This document shows positions 30,791 through 44,700 of a stretch of DNA of 64,000 nt, piece after piece; the stretch's first letter is position 1; each line of letters starts with the position of its first letter. The stretch lies in contig CM043954.1 in the NCBI GenBank assembly GCA_014529385.2, positions 7,565,806 to 7,629,805 of the forward strand. Direction: 5' to 3'. The DNA comes from Adiantum capillus-veneris. Its lineage: Eukaryota > Streptophyta > Polypodiopsida > Polypodiales > Pteridaceae. The notes below the pieces were generated by a model. That model was not told where the DNA came from and did not search any database. It saw only the letters and a list, made by a program, of their open reading frames with translations. The position numbers and the translations under genes were made by a program.

Positions 30791-31092
30791 GTTTGATTGC
30801 CACAAAAACACTTACATGTGACGTCGGAAACTCAAGGGATGTCGATGGATCGCTCCAGTGCCTAATCCACCTCAACTGAGTAACCCAGCTTGGCTTCACA
30901 AAACCTCACGGCCCTCCAAAGGCTGCAATCCAATTATACGATCGTCTCAAGTGTTGTTCACAATTTTCACATACATAAGCGGTTGTCCATAAAGACCCAC
31001 GTCCCTTTTACATTCATTGCCTGCATAATAGACATATTTCACAAGAATTGGAGCATATGAGCACTTCCTCCGCCGTGGGGGCACCAAAACGA

Positions 31093-32201
31093 TGTTAGCG
31101 TGCAATTAAGAAGGAAAACAAGAACCTCTATAGCCTTGCACACACCACACCGTCGGAAGGAAACACCATAAAGCTGTGGAAAACACCTATATCGCACACC
31201 TGTAAAGTCGGACGGGAAACAGCCCTAACCCGAACCATGATTAAAATTTATGAAAACCAAAACCATAAAGATTAAGCTCATGTCGTGTAGACCTCCGTAG
31301 AGTATCCATATGCTTGATTCCACAAAAGACGAGAGTTACAAGCTTTCGAAGCTGTGGTTTCTCTCAAAAGCTCCAAAAAAAAGCTAGTCTCTGTAAGCAA
31401 AAAAGATGTGCAGGACATTGCAGCTATTAAAAATGGAATTTTTTTGGCTCTTATCCCAATGAATTTTCTTTCTCCTCTTAGCCGACATGGTTCTTTCTTT
31501 GGGCACCTTTTAATTGATCCATTTTGGGCTTAATTTGGGAGGAAAATGGCATGTCGGCCTCTTTTTGACCAAAGAAAGTGGGAAGGGAAGTGTCTAGAGG
31601 ACCAAAAGCTTGGACACGCGCTTGGGCAGCATGTATAAACTGAGAATGGGTGCCCTCTCTCTCTCCTCCAACACCCACGAGCCCCCATTAGCAAGGCAAG
31701 AGAGCTCCATTTGCTCCTTTGATACAACTTTAGGGGGTACCCACTCCCCCCCTTATACCCTCCAATTTCCACTTGCTTCCCCCCATGTGGGATTACTCCA
31801 TTGCCACTTGGCACCATCCTCCCAATTTTCCACTTAAGCCTATGAATTTCCTGTTTTGCTCTCCACACCGAGCAATCTTGGCGGAGGCGTGGCGGTTGAC
31901 TCCGAGCACCGAATGCCACGCTGTAAAGCCCCCGGCTCGGAGCCTATCACTTCGACTATTTCCAAAATTCCTCGACCACACCTTTTCTAATTAAATCCAT
32001 CAAATTGGCCCACTTGCCTTTCCTCACATGCATCTGCACCCGCTTTCTAAGTAAGGAACCGCCCATTTCAAATGAAGGAACCGCCCATTTCAAATGCATG
32101 TAACTCTTGATGTATGAGTTCGATTCACTGGCTATCAAGCACGACTGAAAATACTCATTAAAAACCACCTTTTAGAAGTTCGACCAACCCAAAACCCTAT
32201 C
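31093..32201 (-). repeat. Gypsy 5' LTR (right copy on the plus strand)
   Basis: Partner of 24649-25708. It carries a tandem duplication of AAGGAACCGCCCATTTCAAATG (about 32054-32097) that the other LTR lacks. Confidence 0.85.
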
Positions 32202-32206
32202 GACGT
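32202..32206. repeat. Target-site duplication of the gypsy element, right
   Basis: GACGT, identical to 24644-24648. Confidence 0.8.
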
Positions 32207-33100
32207 CCACCACGAACGTGCTACCAACCCTCCTCCGCTTGAGCCTCAGGCTCGGAGGGTGACTCTGTCTACGTACTTTGTGGCTCTTCCTGCTGCTACT
32301 GGTCAACCCTTGAGGCCTGGGGATGGGCTTGTGGTGTAGGTCGGGGTCTCCTCCGTGGACAGGCCTTCGTAAGATGGCCCATCTGTCGACATATGAAACA
32401 CTGATTCGGGAGGCCCAATTACTCCACGCTCTGTCAGAACCAACCCCCACTCACCCTAGCAAGTAGGATGACCTTCGGAGAGTGTGGGGACCTTCGGGAG
32501 AGTGTGGGTGTTCCTGACCAGAATATGTATTGAGGGAATGTCGGCCGCCTTGGCAGCTATTGAGGCTGCCGTGCAGGGTGTCTCCAGGACAGTCCCAATC
32601 GCTGAGCCTATCCTAAACAAAAGTGGTAGGTACTCCCTCTTCAAATCAAGGAAGCAAATGGAGATGGGAAGGTCTGCCTTCTATACCAGAACATCTAAAG
32701 CTGAGTCCAAACCATGTCTCTACTTTCGAAAGTGGGCTCGATCTGCTCGGATGGTCAAGGGGCTCATCGCAATGACCTTGGATGCCATCTCAGAGGTCTC
32801 AAACTCTATCTGATAGTAACCGCGTTCGAGGAACTGAACGTCCAAGATCTTGCCCACCTCTGCAAGAAGGCAGGCCTAGAGAAGATCACAGAGCTCTCCT
32901 CTGCTACGTCTGGTGCCGAGAATCTTGCAGATGACAGAAGTCGCCTGCTGGTCCACCTCTGCGGCTAGGCTCGCTTGCTCTATCGGTGAGAGAGCAAGTC
33001 AAATGGTGGGCTCAACGGGGTCGGGAGAGGGGGCTTCATTGGAGTCCCTCTGTGGCAGAGCTTGAGCCTCCATCTGTGTCTGTTGTTGTGAAGAAGAAGC
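32207..33100 (-). pseudogene. LINE-A ORF1, N-terminal half with CCHC zinc knuckle
   Basis: The minus-strand translation shows a region like plant L1 ORF1 (DUF4283 type): RFSAPDVAEESSVIFSRPAF near 32900, then LFRIGSAIGTVLETP and AADIPSIHILVRNT near 32500-32620. A perfect C-x2-C-x4-H-x4-C knuckle, CFICRQMGHLTKAC, lies at about 32360-32405. In-frame stops follow. The protein would bind the element's RNA. The piece runs into the gypsy insertion at 32206. Confidence 0.8.
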
Positions 33101-33445
33101 AGAGGAGCGTCGACAAATGAGGAAAATCCTACCGGATCGAGCACATCGAGGGTGTCGGCGAGACCTGACAAGCTGGAGAGAAAAGACAGTGGACTACACG
33201 CCAATACAAACAACGGGATAGTGGGTAGGCAAACAAGCTGGGCAGTGGCGAGGGACGGGTGGGTAGCCGGGCGAGATTATGTAGTGGGTAGCGGGCAGCG
33301 GGGCAGTGGCAACAAGGACAACTGCAGGGACAACGGGTGGAGCAGCGGGCAGGGGCAACACGCAGGGGGCGGGCTGAGGACTGCACGCAGGAGGAGGTGA
33401 GGGTGGGAGGGCTACGCGAGGGCAAGGGGCAGCGATGGGGAGAGA

Positions 33446-33469
33446 GGGGGGGGGGGGGGGGGGGGGGGG
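33446..33469 (+). repeat. G24 homopolymer
   Basis: Twenty-four G in a row near the 5' end of LINE-A. The length may be an assembly estimate. Confidence 0.9.
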
Positions 33470-33514
33470 TTTACAGACAACAGTAACGAGCTCTCTATGC
33501 TACCATCCTCATTG

Positions 33515-33528
33515 TTGGCCAATATCTT
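33515..33528. repeat. Target-site duplication of LINE-A, 5' side
   Basis: TTGGCCAATATCTT, partner of 20645-20658. An open frame on the minus strand continues across this place, which is why the call is only moderate. Confidence 0.5.
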
Positions 33529-35160
33529 AGCATATTGCTCCATGGACAAAGGCATTTGCAAAGAATCTAGCATCTTTTTCAACACACAAACATTATTGCT
33601 TGTTGTCATTGAACAATAAACACTAAGAGTATCACCCTTTATTGCAATCTCATCTATGATCCACTCATGAACACAAGTTGAACTAAGCATAAGAAAGCTT
33701 CCTAATTTAACATGCCCTTTTTGTAGCCACTTATAGATAGCTTAAAATATCTTACATGGATTCTTTTGATAAATTGACATGCCCTCATATAGCTTGGGAT
33801 ACTATGCTCTTAAAATACTTGGAACACTTTGAAGCCTCCTAGTGCCTTCCAATCAAAAGTTGAAAGTTGCCCACTCACACCGATGTAGATTATAAAACTC
33901 TATTTTGAAAGTTAAGGCAACTTTTCCAATTGTTTACAAAAAGGTAGACCACTTTTGGTAAAAGTCTTGAAAAGCAAGAAGAGTGGCTTTTATTTTTCTA
34001 TAAGTTGATTTTATTTTACAACTTAAAATCGAGAGAAACATAAAAAATCATTTTTGCAACTTGTTGAGTATTGTATCTAGAAAGATGATAGATTAGTTAT
34101 TGAGGGAATTGAGGCATTAATACATAGTCCATTTAAACTTGTGATAAATGAAAGAGACTTACTTGCAAAGGAGAGAAAAAAAGGAAAGACGAGAAAAGAA
34201 ATTTGCATTTCTCATGCATCAGAGATGTAGTGTCTAGTAATGTATCTTTCTGAATTTCACTCGCGTACCCAAAATTTTGCTTGCACCTTTTTGTTGAAGA
34301 ATACCAACATATGGGATGAAAGAGCTATTCAATAATCTTCTTGCTCCATCATCCTCACACAATGTCTCACTGAAAAACATAAATAAAGTAATTAGAGTAT
34401 CAAGGGTTACAAGACTACATACACAATCTCGTACAACAAAAATATTGTCCGGTGAGCTCGTGTGAGCCATGCAATATGAAGCTCAACCCTAGCCTCAATT
34501 CTTGTGGCACCTACAATCTCATTACAAAAAGTATGAGAACTCAGATACTTCTACAAATCACATTGCAAAATATGATCTTACAACACCTCAAGCAATGTTG
34601 TTACTTGTTTAATCATTTTTATTTCCGTTGCTTTCGATTATTTAGTTGAAAACCGTGCCTCCTCTCTTGTCAAGAGGAACTATAAGAAAGTCTTTGTGAT
34701 AAGAGAGTGATAAGAACAACTTTCATCCTCGAAGGTCATTCAAAATTGGATTGCTTATTCTGCGAATTATGCAAGCAATAACAAACAGCCTTGTAGACTT
34801 GAGATAAAGAAAGTCAATTTTGGATTGTGCACTTTGGTTTCTAACCTTGCAAGTTGTGACTAATAAAAGAGATAATGGGGCACTTAACTTAGCTAGTGCT
34901 CCATTAAAAGAGAAAATTGGGCTTCACACACACACACACACACACACACACATAAACTAACAAGATAAGTCTTTAGATGCTCTTCAAGACCGAAGCAAGT
35001 AATCAAATATTTACATTAGACAAGTCGCCTGTAAATCCGACACACATGAACAAGATATTTCCCATTAAGTAGCTCAATACAGATATCGAAAACCACTATC
35101 ATCTATTGCTTTATCAATTAGTAAAAAGCTTCATGATAGCTCCACAAAAGAACTATAAGA
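33529..35160. other. Intergenic spacer upstream of the peroxidase
   Basis: AT-rich with a (CA)n run at 34926-34952. A minus-strand frame of 92 codons (33412-33690) runs into the G24 run and matches nothing I recognise. No transposon protein or RNA gene was seen. Confidence 0.6.
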
Positions 35161-35166
35161 GCTCTC

Positions 35167-35174
35167 TTTAAATA
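35167..35174 (+). promoter_or_regulatory. Possible TATA box of the peroxidase gene
   Basis: TTTAAATA about 125 bp upstream of the first ATG, leaving a 5' UTR near 95 bp. It is the best match in the proximal region, but the motif is weak. Confidence 0.35.
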
Positions 35175-35296
35175 CACGATCGAACTCAAATTCTTCAAGG
35201 AGTAAGCTCGAGTATGTTTTTAGAGTTGAGTGATTGTTCCACACACACTTCAAGATGAGATGTTGAGTAGTCTCAGCTGAAGATAGAAACAAAGCA

Positions 35297-38206
<2,910 letters not shown>

Positions 38207-38620
38207 CATGTGAATCATTAAGAAAAGTTTGGACTCAAATTTGGGCCTTGTAAGAAATGCCATGTCAGCGTAGAGAGAGATAATAGAAATTTCATTTTAA
38301 CCCTTTTTCATACATGTTTTCTAAAATCTCGATATCTTATTCATGGAAGGTACGCTTATTAAAAAACCTAAAAAGTATTCTAGTCATAATAACACTTCAC
38401 TCTGCGCGGTTGCTACTGAATTCAATGCCGAATATCTCAATCTTTTGCATTTTTGAAAACTAAGCTTTGTTTCCTCGCCTCCTCCTTCCTCCCCATTCCC
38501 TCCTGCGTTCTCTCACAGACACGCGATATTCAAATTTCCATTCTTCTATCGCGCGCACAATATTCAAATTGCCATTCTTCTATCGCCCCCACCTCCTTCT
38601 GCACACAGCTTTGATCAGTC
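38207..38620. other. Peroxidase 3' flank with a short tandem repeat
   Basis: No canonical AATAAA is obvious. A 28-31 bp unit (CGCGAYATTCAAATT...CCATTCTTCTAT) is repeated at about 38523-38584. The pyrimidine-rich stretch at 38470-38520 resembles the 5' flank of the related gene at 58490 (minus). Confidence 0.45.
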
Positions 38621-39500
38621 ATGTCTCAGTCAACACTTGTAGCTTCTCCACACAAAACTTCTATGAGGGATAGGAAAGATGTGTATCATATGCACATAGA
38701 GCTTTCACGAGAGTATGAACCCCTCTTCAAGAAGAACAAACAACAGACGCTTTCTAAAGCTTCGAAGGAGAACTTAAGATCACAGGGCATGGAAAATGTG
38801 GACCTTTGGCTGGACGGCAGAATGTATCCAAAACATCCCGTCACAAACTCCACTCCATCTTTTAAGGATATTACATCCTTAGTGAACTATGTCGGAGATG
38901 GCCACCATGGCTTGTATGGCTACACTAAGCAGTTGATTGCAAGAAATGACGTTCTACAACAAGAGAGAGATATTGTATACAACAAGAATGTCCGCTTATA
39001 CCAGAAAGTCGTACAATGTGCTAAACAAATTGAAGGCAGCAAGGAGACCATCAAGGAGCTTACACAACAACTCAGAGGAAAAAAAACAGTGTTAGGTCTT
39101 CGCCAAAGAGAAAGAAAACTAAGAGACGTCATGGACTTGAAAGTTGGCTCGGGAGGAATCAAGAAAAGAGTGCAAGCCATCAAGTGAGTGCATCTATCCT
39201 TCTTAAGTTTATATTCATAAACTCTCACACCTCTTATTGCTAGCATGCTTGCCCAAATCTTTGCTTCACCCTGACAAGGAAGTGGAGCGCAGCACAACCA
39301 CCTCCTCGGCCCATTACAGGCTCATATTGAATCGCAAAAACGTAGGTGGCCTCTTGGATGATAAGCGCTATGGTAAGATCGGTGCTAAATAGCTTGACAG
39401 CCTTTTACAGGAGAAACTCTTTGCACGGGACTTTCAATCAATTTTGGATGAAGCTGGTCTATCCAATAAGAGATATGCTGCCATTTTTCAAGTATGTAGC
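38621..39500 (+). pseudogene. Truncated second copy of the element T transposase gene, exons 1-2
   Basis: The first exon (MSQSTLVASPHK..., 38621 to about 39180) aligns along its length with exon 1 of the gene at 58490-57913 (minus). Shared phrases are NVDLWLDGRMYP against NVDIWVDSHLYP and GLYGYTKQL against CLLGYCKRL, with an LRQRERK/LGARERK basic end. A short intron ending TTGCTAG follows in both. Then a second exon reads ILNRKNVGGLLDDKRYGKIG...ILDEAGLSNKRYAAIFQ, matching CDEAGISTKAYQSIFQ of the other copy. A TAG interrupts it, and the copy stops at about 39500 in a tandem repeat. The catalytic part is absent. Divergence between the copies is large, so they are different members of the family. 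Confidence 0.75.
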
Positions 39501-39618
39501 ATCATTTGCAGTGCTGTTCCACTAGAAAAGGGTTTTGCATCATTTGTAGTGTTGTTCCACTAGAAAAGGGTTTTGCATCATTTGTAGTGTTGTTCCACTA
39601 GAAAAGGGTTTTGATTCC
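39496..39618 (+). repeat. Three tandem copies of a 38-39 bp unit
   Basis: The unit contains GTTCCACTAGAAAAGGGTTT and is nearly identical in copies 2 and 3. It starts at the truncation point of the transposase fragment. Confidence 0.85.
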
Positions 39619-39855
39619 TAACTCCTCTTTGTGCATATCTGTCGCACGTGTGAAAGCAAGGGACTTACCGTACACTTTGTGCGAGCCACAAATGGCTGCA
39701 AGCACACAACCAAATTAATCTAGCAAGCTCAAGAGAGAAAGGGTGTGTCACTCACCGCCCTACGCTCGCGTTCATGGAGGATTCCACGCCACGAAGAAGA
39801 GGGAGATACCGTCGTGCCGCGCCCAACTGCCTCGCCTTCGCCATGCCGTCACAAT

Positions 39856-39931
<76 letters not shown>

Positions 39932-41545
39932 CAAGGAGATGAAGAAGAAGGTGGAGATGGAGCAAGAGCACTCTTTAATTTCACAAATAAGAGAATGAGT
40001 ATTTTTTAGGCTTAGGTAACTTTTATATGAGCTTGCCCATTCACACTTGGGCACCCATGCTTAGCCAACTAACCCTTGAATGTTCCAGTTAGAGTGCACC
40101 TCTCATCGGAGATCACTCTTACAATTTTCCTATTGGATCGACAAGCCCGTCGGCCCATGACTACTAGAAGTGGATGCCGGTGGTTAACATGCCCCCCTTC
40201 CTAATGTAGATTGCGTCCTTGGAATATAATAGTGCAGCATCTGGATCCATGATAGGAGTACCTGTAGCAGAAGAAAAACAACATTGTGAAATCTCAAAGG
40301 CAGCATGTGCAGGCGTGCAATAAGTGAGATGCATACATGATATTCTAGGAAATGCAAAAAAAATTCATGAATTGTAACATTGCCAACTATAACACCTGAA
40401 TGAAATGCAATTAAGTTAAGGTCTATTAGGTTGACTACAAGAGAACTACACAAGAGCTAGGACTAAAGTAAGTTCTAGATTGACCAACGTTAATTAAAAA
40501 ATGTCGATTAAAGAGTAATTAACCCTAGGATTGCTCGTCGGGGTTTAAAGACTAGTGATCTTGTCACTTATACCACTTAAGTGTGATCAACATAAAATAC
40601 AAGGAAGTTTGTGCTATTTGCTTTCTCTTTTCTCTTTTTTTTTTTGGTCATAATGCTACAAGTAGCTGGGGGACTCGAGGTCTCAGTTACCAACAGCTGG
40701 GAGACTCAAGGTCTCAAATACCAGCTTGAGGCATAAACTAGCCAGGAGACTCGAGGTCTCAAATACAAACTTAACACATGGACTTCCACAGCACAAGTCA
40801 CACTTAGGTGGAATAAGCTAGAGAAAACTATATCCTCATAGCCTAAAACATTACTAAAGTTACTACATTTAATAGACTATTTAGGAATTAAAGTCAGCAA
40901 TTAAGTGGCCTAATTTAGCCTAAGGTCCTGATACCTACTTAAAGCCAACTAATAGACCAAACTCAAAGAGAAGAACAAGGTACTAGAAGTTTGAAAAAAT
41001 TATAGCATCTAAATTGGCAATGTCACAACTTCATAAATTTTATGCATTGTTAGAAACTCAAATGACAAGATGCAAACATGTAACTTTGGAAAGCATAGAT
41101 AAAAGGAAGTAGTACACCTGATATAATGGAGAACATCCGTTGTAACATGTAAACATCCATTGTCGTTGTCCTTCGAAGGCATCCTTATGTAGTCACAAAC
41201 TGCACAATAGTCACCACCAAACATCCACCTTCCAGAGGCACATTAGTGGGAAAAAACACCAACCCTTAATATTGAACACAATCAAACAACATAAGGAACC
41301 CTAACCTGATTATTTGCACCCCCCCTAGAGAGTCAAGGGAACAGGATACTGTAGAGATGGGAAGGCAACCCTACGGCTAAACCCCTATCTTCGTCATCAA
41401 GGTAGGTGTAATCCTCTTTGGTAAGGCCATGTGCTTGTCTGTCCAATCACCATTATCATCCTCGTCCTCTCCTGTGCAGAATAGTATTAGGAATGTCACT
41501 GAGGCATGCATACTCCGCCTGGGCAAAAGGGTAAACTTGGACAAT
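39619..41545. other. Spacer without recognised gene
   Basis: Contains (CT)n(CA)n at 39857-39930 and three imperfect copies of a phrase with GGGAGACTCRAGGTCTCARATAC at about 40663-40770. No coding region is supported. Confidence 0.6.
39857..39930 (+). repeat. (CT)n(CA)n compound microsatellite
   Basis: CT run to 39902, one CG, then CA to 39930. Confidence 0.95.
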
Positions 41546-41550
41546 TGGGT
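41546..41550. repeat. Target-site duplication of element L, left
   Basis: TGGGT directly before the LTR. The same five bases follow the other LTR at 46890-46894. Confidence 0.85.
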
Positions 41551-41705
41551 TGTCAGGACAATGGTAGGACCAGTCCGAGCCAAGGGCCAAGGCCAAGGGC
41601 CAGGACGAACATGCAGTCAAGGGGGTCCCTATATTTAGAAGGCCAAGGGCTTATATAGGGCATGGCTGGGTGGTGATGAGCAGGTTCAGTCCCCATGTCC
41701 TTTCA
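41551..41705 (+). repeat. Element L 5' LTR, 155 bp
   Basis: Starts TGTCAGGACAATGG and ends GTCCTTTCA, so TG...CA. It is nearly identical to 46748-46889 apart from a 13-bp internal duplication (CCAAGGGCCAAGG region). A TATATAG lies at about 41655. Confidence 0.9.
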
Positions 41706-41706
41706 C

Positions 41707-41718
41707 TGGTATCAGATC
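41707..41718 (+). promoter_or_regulatory. Primer binding site of element L
   Basis: TGGTATCAGATC, one base after the LTR. It matches the initiator tRNA-Met site in 11 of 12 positions. Confidence 0.88.
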
Positions 41719-44700
41719 AAGGTGGAGAGGCGGAAGTAGGGTTGAGCTACGGCGAGGAGAAAGCATGGTTTTCGTCTCTCTCTCCCTCTCTCTCCCTCTC
41801 TCGTTCGTGGACCTTGGCATGGCGAAGCATGGCTCTCACCAAGGAGGAGGGTTGAGGGTCGCGGGAGCGGTCCCTTGGAGGATGGAGTAGTCGGGAGGAT
41901 CCACGTGCAGCAGCCCTAACAAAGGGGGAAGGAGGCGCTTCGACCTGCTCGAAACCAAGCGGAGAAGGTCTTGACGGGGTCGCTTCGACCTGCTCGACAC
42001 TTCACATCACGTGCGCGCAAGCCGAGGAGCATCGATACGGACTCTCTCCCCCTCGCAAGTCTCTACGCTGCCGTTGTACGGACGCCATAGCTCCTTGGAT
42101 CTTCCTTTCATACCAAAGCGCCCAATTTTAGGGCTTGTTTTTTTAATTAAGCCAAGGGAGGGTGCCCACGGGCTAACCCCCCCTTTCATCTCTTTCTCCG
42201 TTTTCGGCACCATAGCAAGCCACCGCATTCGGGTGAGCAAACAACGGAGTAGTAAGGGTCTTCAGCTTGTAAAAGTTTTGTGAAACTCAGAAATTCACGA
42301 CACTGATCGAGTAAGTATGAATTCGTGAAAAAGTTTGCGGGAATCCCCGTAGCGAGATGGTGACCTTCCAAGGCACGGAGATTCCGGAATTGCAGTAATA
42401 CAGACAAGGCACGAACCTGAGAATTTTATCTCTTGCATTCAATTATGTGCATTGCCCAAAGGGTTTCATTGCCTGTCGGAATCCATGGTTATGACTCAGA
42501 TGGAGTCCAGTTGGCAACAAGCATGGCTCTCTTACACGTTAAAATTCTCAGGTTTGTGTTTTCACGTTCTTACAGTTTTCATATTGTTATGGGTGCAGGA
42601 GTATTGCAGAAACATGTAATTATGCTAATCGTGGCTATGTTTCGCTGTGAGACTACCTATGGGTCAAGTATGCCCATGGTTATTATGTCCACTTTCTTGC
42701 GCATCGGGCAAGGCCCTTGATAGTAGGAGTAGATCGTCTATTGCACCAAGCAACAGTGGCTAGAAAGTATTTCTCGTTTTTCTTACTGCTTCCAAATCAT
42801 TCGATTGTTGGGGTCAGCAAGGTTGGTTAGTAGGTGTACTTAAGAATGTACGTAGTTGATTTTTGTTTATTGTCATCTGCATAAGTGGTTACACAATTCT
42901 GGTCGTATCTCTACATAAGGTAATGTATGAGAATGACATGATGCACTTACCATACATCCTTTTGATCGTCGACCACGAGTTGATGTAACAACAGCAGGGC
43001 TGTCAATTGCTTATGAAGCATTTTTACCTAGATGGAACATGCATCACCTCTATTGCATATATCTAACATGCCTCACATGCAATGCACTTTTCTCCACTCC
43101 AAGCACAGGCACGGCCTGTGACATCACATAAGCACTCAAATTTTGTTGCATACATTAGTGGAAAGGGCTTATTTTTTTTAATCTCTCAAGGAGACATGCA
43201 TGGCCTCTTACGGGACTTGAAGAAGGTAGCAAGTTCCTCGACATGGCCAACTCTTTGTCACGGTTTTTATACGCTGACGGTTTTTATGTGAAGCAAGGCT
43301 TCAATCTACGACTCTTAAATTGAGATTTTTCTCGTTTGGGGTATGCTATGAGCACACACTTTTGGGGAATTTCTCCATATGCCTGCAAGATATTTCATGC
43401 CAAATTTGATCGCAACAACTATGGATATGATCTACATTTGAGCGAGTTTTTCTTCTGACATCTCTAGACAACTCGTTACAGCCGGATGACCAGATACGCA
43501 TCTATTGATTTGATATCAAGGACATTGGCATGCCAATTTGGGGAACTGTTACAATTAGAAATTTGTTTCCCTTTTTTGTGTGGTGACATCACGTTATGAT
43601 GCATCACTACCAATGCAGACTGTGCAAGGCACTTACGGCTTCGGCTCTCACGCTTGAGGCCATCATAGTAGCCAAGGGCTTACAATTTCGCATGCAAGGT
43701 ATGTTTTAAGTGGACTCAACTCCACTGCCTCATAAATTACGCTTCCGCTATAACACCAGACACTCTATCAAGGACGAGGAAACTTTTGGATTCTTTCAAC
43801 ATGCTTTCTGGTTTGCTGTCAACACACAACAACACTACAAGGGATCCAAATCTCAGACTTAAGACTTCATTCACAGGCAACGAGCCATTGTTAAGTCATT
43901 TTCGTACAGTCATGATGCCCTACACGATAGGTGAGGCAAGATGTGACTTGTGTTACCTCTCTCAATGCAAGCGTTATCCAGTCAGATTGTTGCATGCTTC
44001 TAGGATAAGCTGCACGCTACGCATAAGATGCACACAAGCATGGGCGCAGTACATACAAGGCCGTAACTTAAGGAAAGTTCCTCAGCCTAGCATACTCTCT
44101 ATCTCTCTCTCTTATTTATCTCGAAGAATAATGCACCCTTTCTAAGAAACTTTTGCTACATGTTTCGGTGGTGAGTCCTCCTGAGCCAAGGTGCTCTAAC
44201 TCTTAGCTAGACATTGAGCAAAATACCATCCACATTAGTCTTCATCGGTTTGACGATTGAACACTAATTTCCATGAGGGCTATGAGCCACACACACTGGC
44301 TAAGAGCCATTGTTCAATCTAGGGTAAGACCCAATTGTTGGTATTCCTTGGATGATTGTTCTCAAGATCGAGCAGCTCTACCCAGTGGAGTACACATTGA
44401 AGTTAATTGAAAAGCAAGAGTCTTCTCATTGATGTTTAGTGTATCATTTTGCACTACATGTTTTCAGTGCCACGCTCAGGTTGAGTTTTTGATAACCTTA
44501 AACTCCCATCAGCTGATCTCTACCACGGAGTATAGATGCAGCAATAGGTTGAAACAGCATGGTTGTCCATAAGAGCTAGGCATTTCACTTGTGTGGATCT
44601 CCGGCTCCCTCTCGAGCACTAGGGATTGTCTATGGACATTCTGTTTTGGGGTAAGACCCGGCGGGTGATTGATACATCTCCCCATAAGCATTGAGATCAT

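Larger units (their letters stand above)
24649..32201 (-). mobile_element. Complete, decayed Ty3/gypsy retrotransposon inserted in LINE-A
   Basis: Two LTRs of about 1.1 kb in direct orientation enclose gag-protease-RT-RNase H-integrase in Ty3 order on the minus strand. A five-base duplication (GACGT) flanks the whole. The host sequence on both sides is ORF1 of LINE-A, in matching orientation. The LTRs differ at many positions and the right one has a private 22-bp duplication (about 32054-32097), so the insertion is not recent. Confidence 0.9.
20645..33528 (-). mobile_element. LINE-A: L1-type non-LTR retrotransposon, split by a gypsy element
   Basis: On the minus strand the element runs from about 33514 to a short poly(A) at 20657-20666. 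It has a GC-rich 5' region, ORF1 with a CCHC knuckle, and ORF2 with endonuclease, reverse transcriptase and a C-terminal zf-RVT-like region. A 14-bp direct repeat with one mismatch flanks it. The gypsy element at 24649-32201 sits inside ORF1. Without it the LINE is about 5.3 kb. A 24-base G run (33446-33469) lies near the 5' end, which makes the exact start uncertain. Confidence 0.75.

Noticed and set aside
33129-33425. Pro/Cys-rich open frame near the 5' end of LINE-A
   Set aside because: It lies in the GC-rich 5' region and runs into a homopolymer. Composition explains it.
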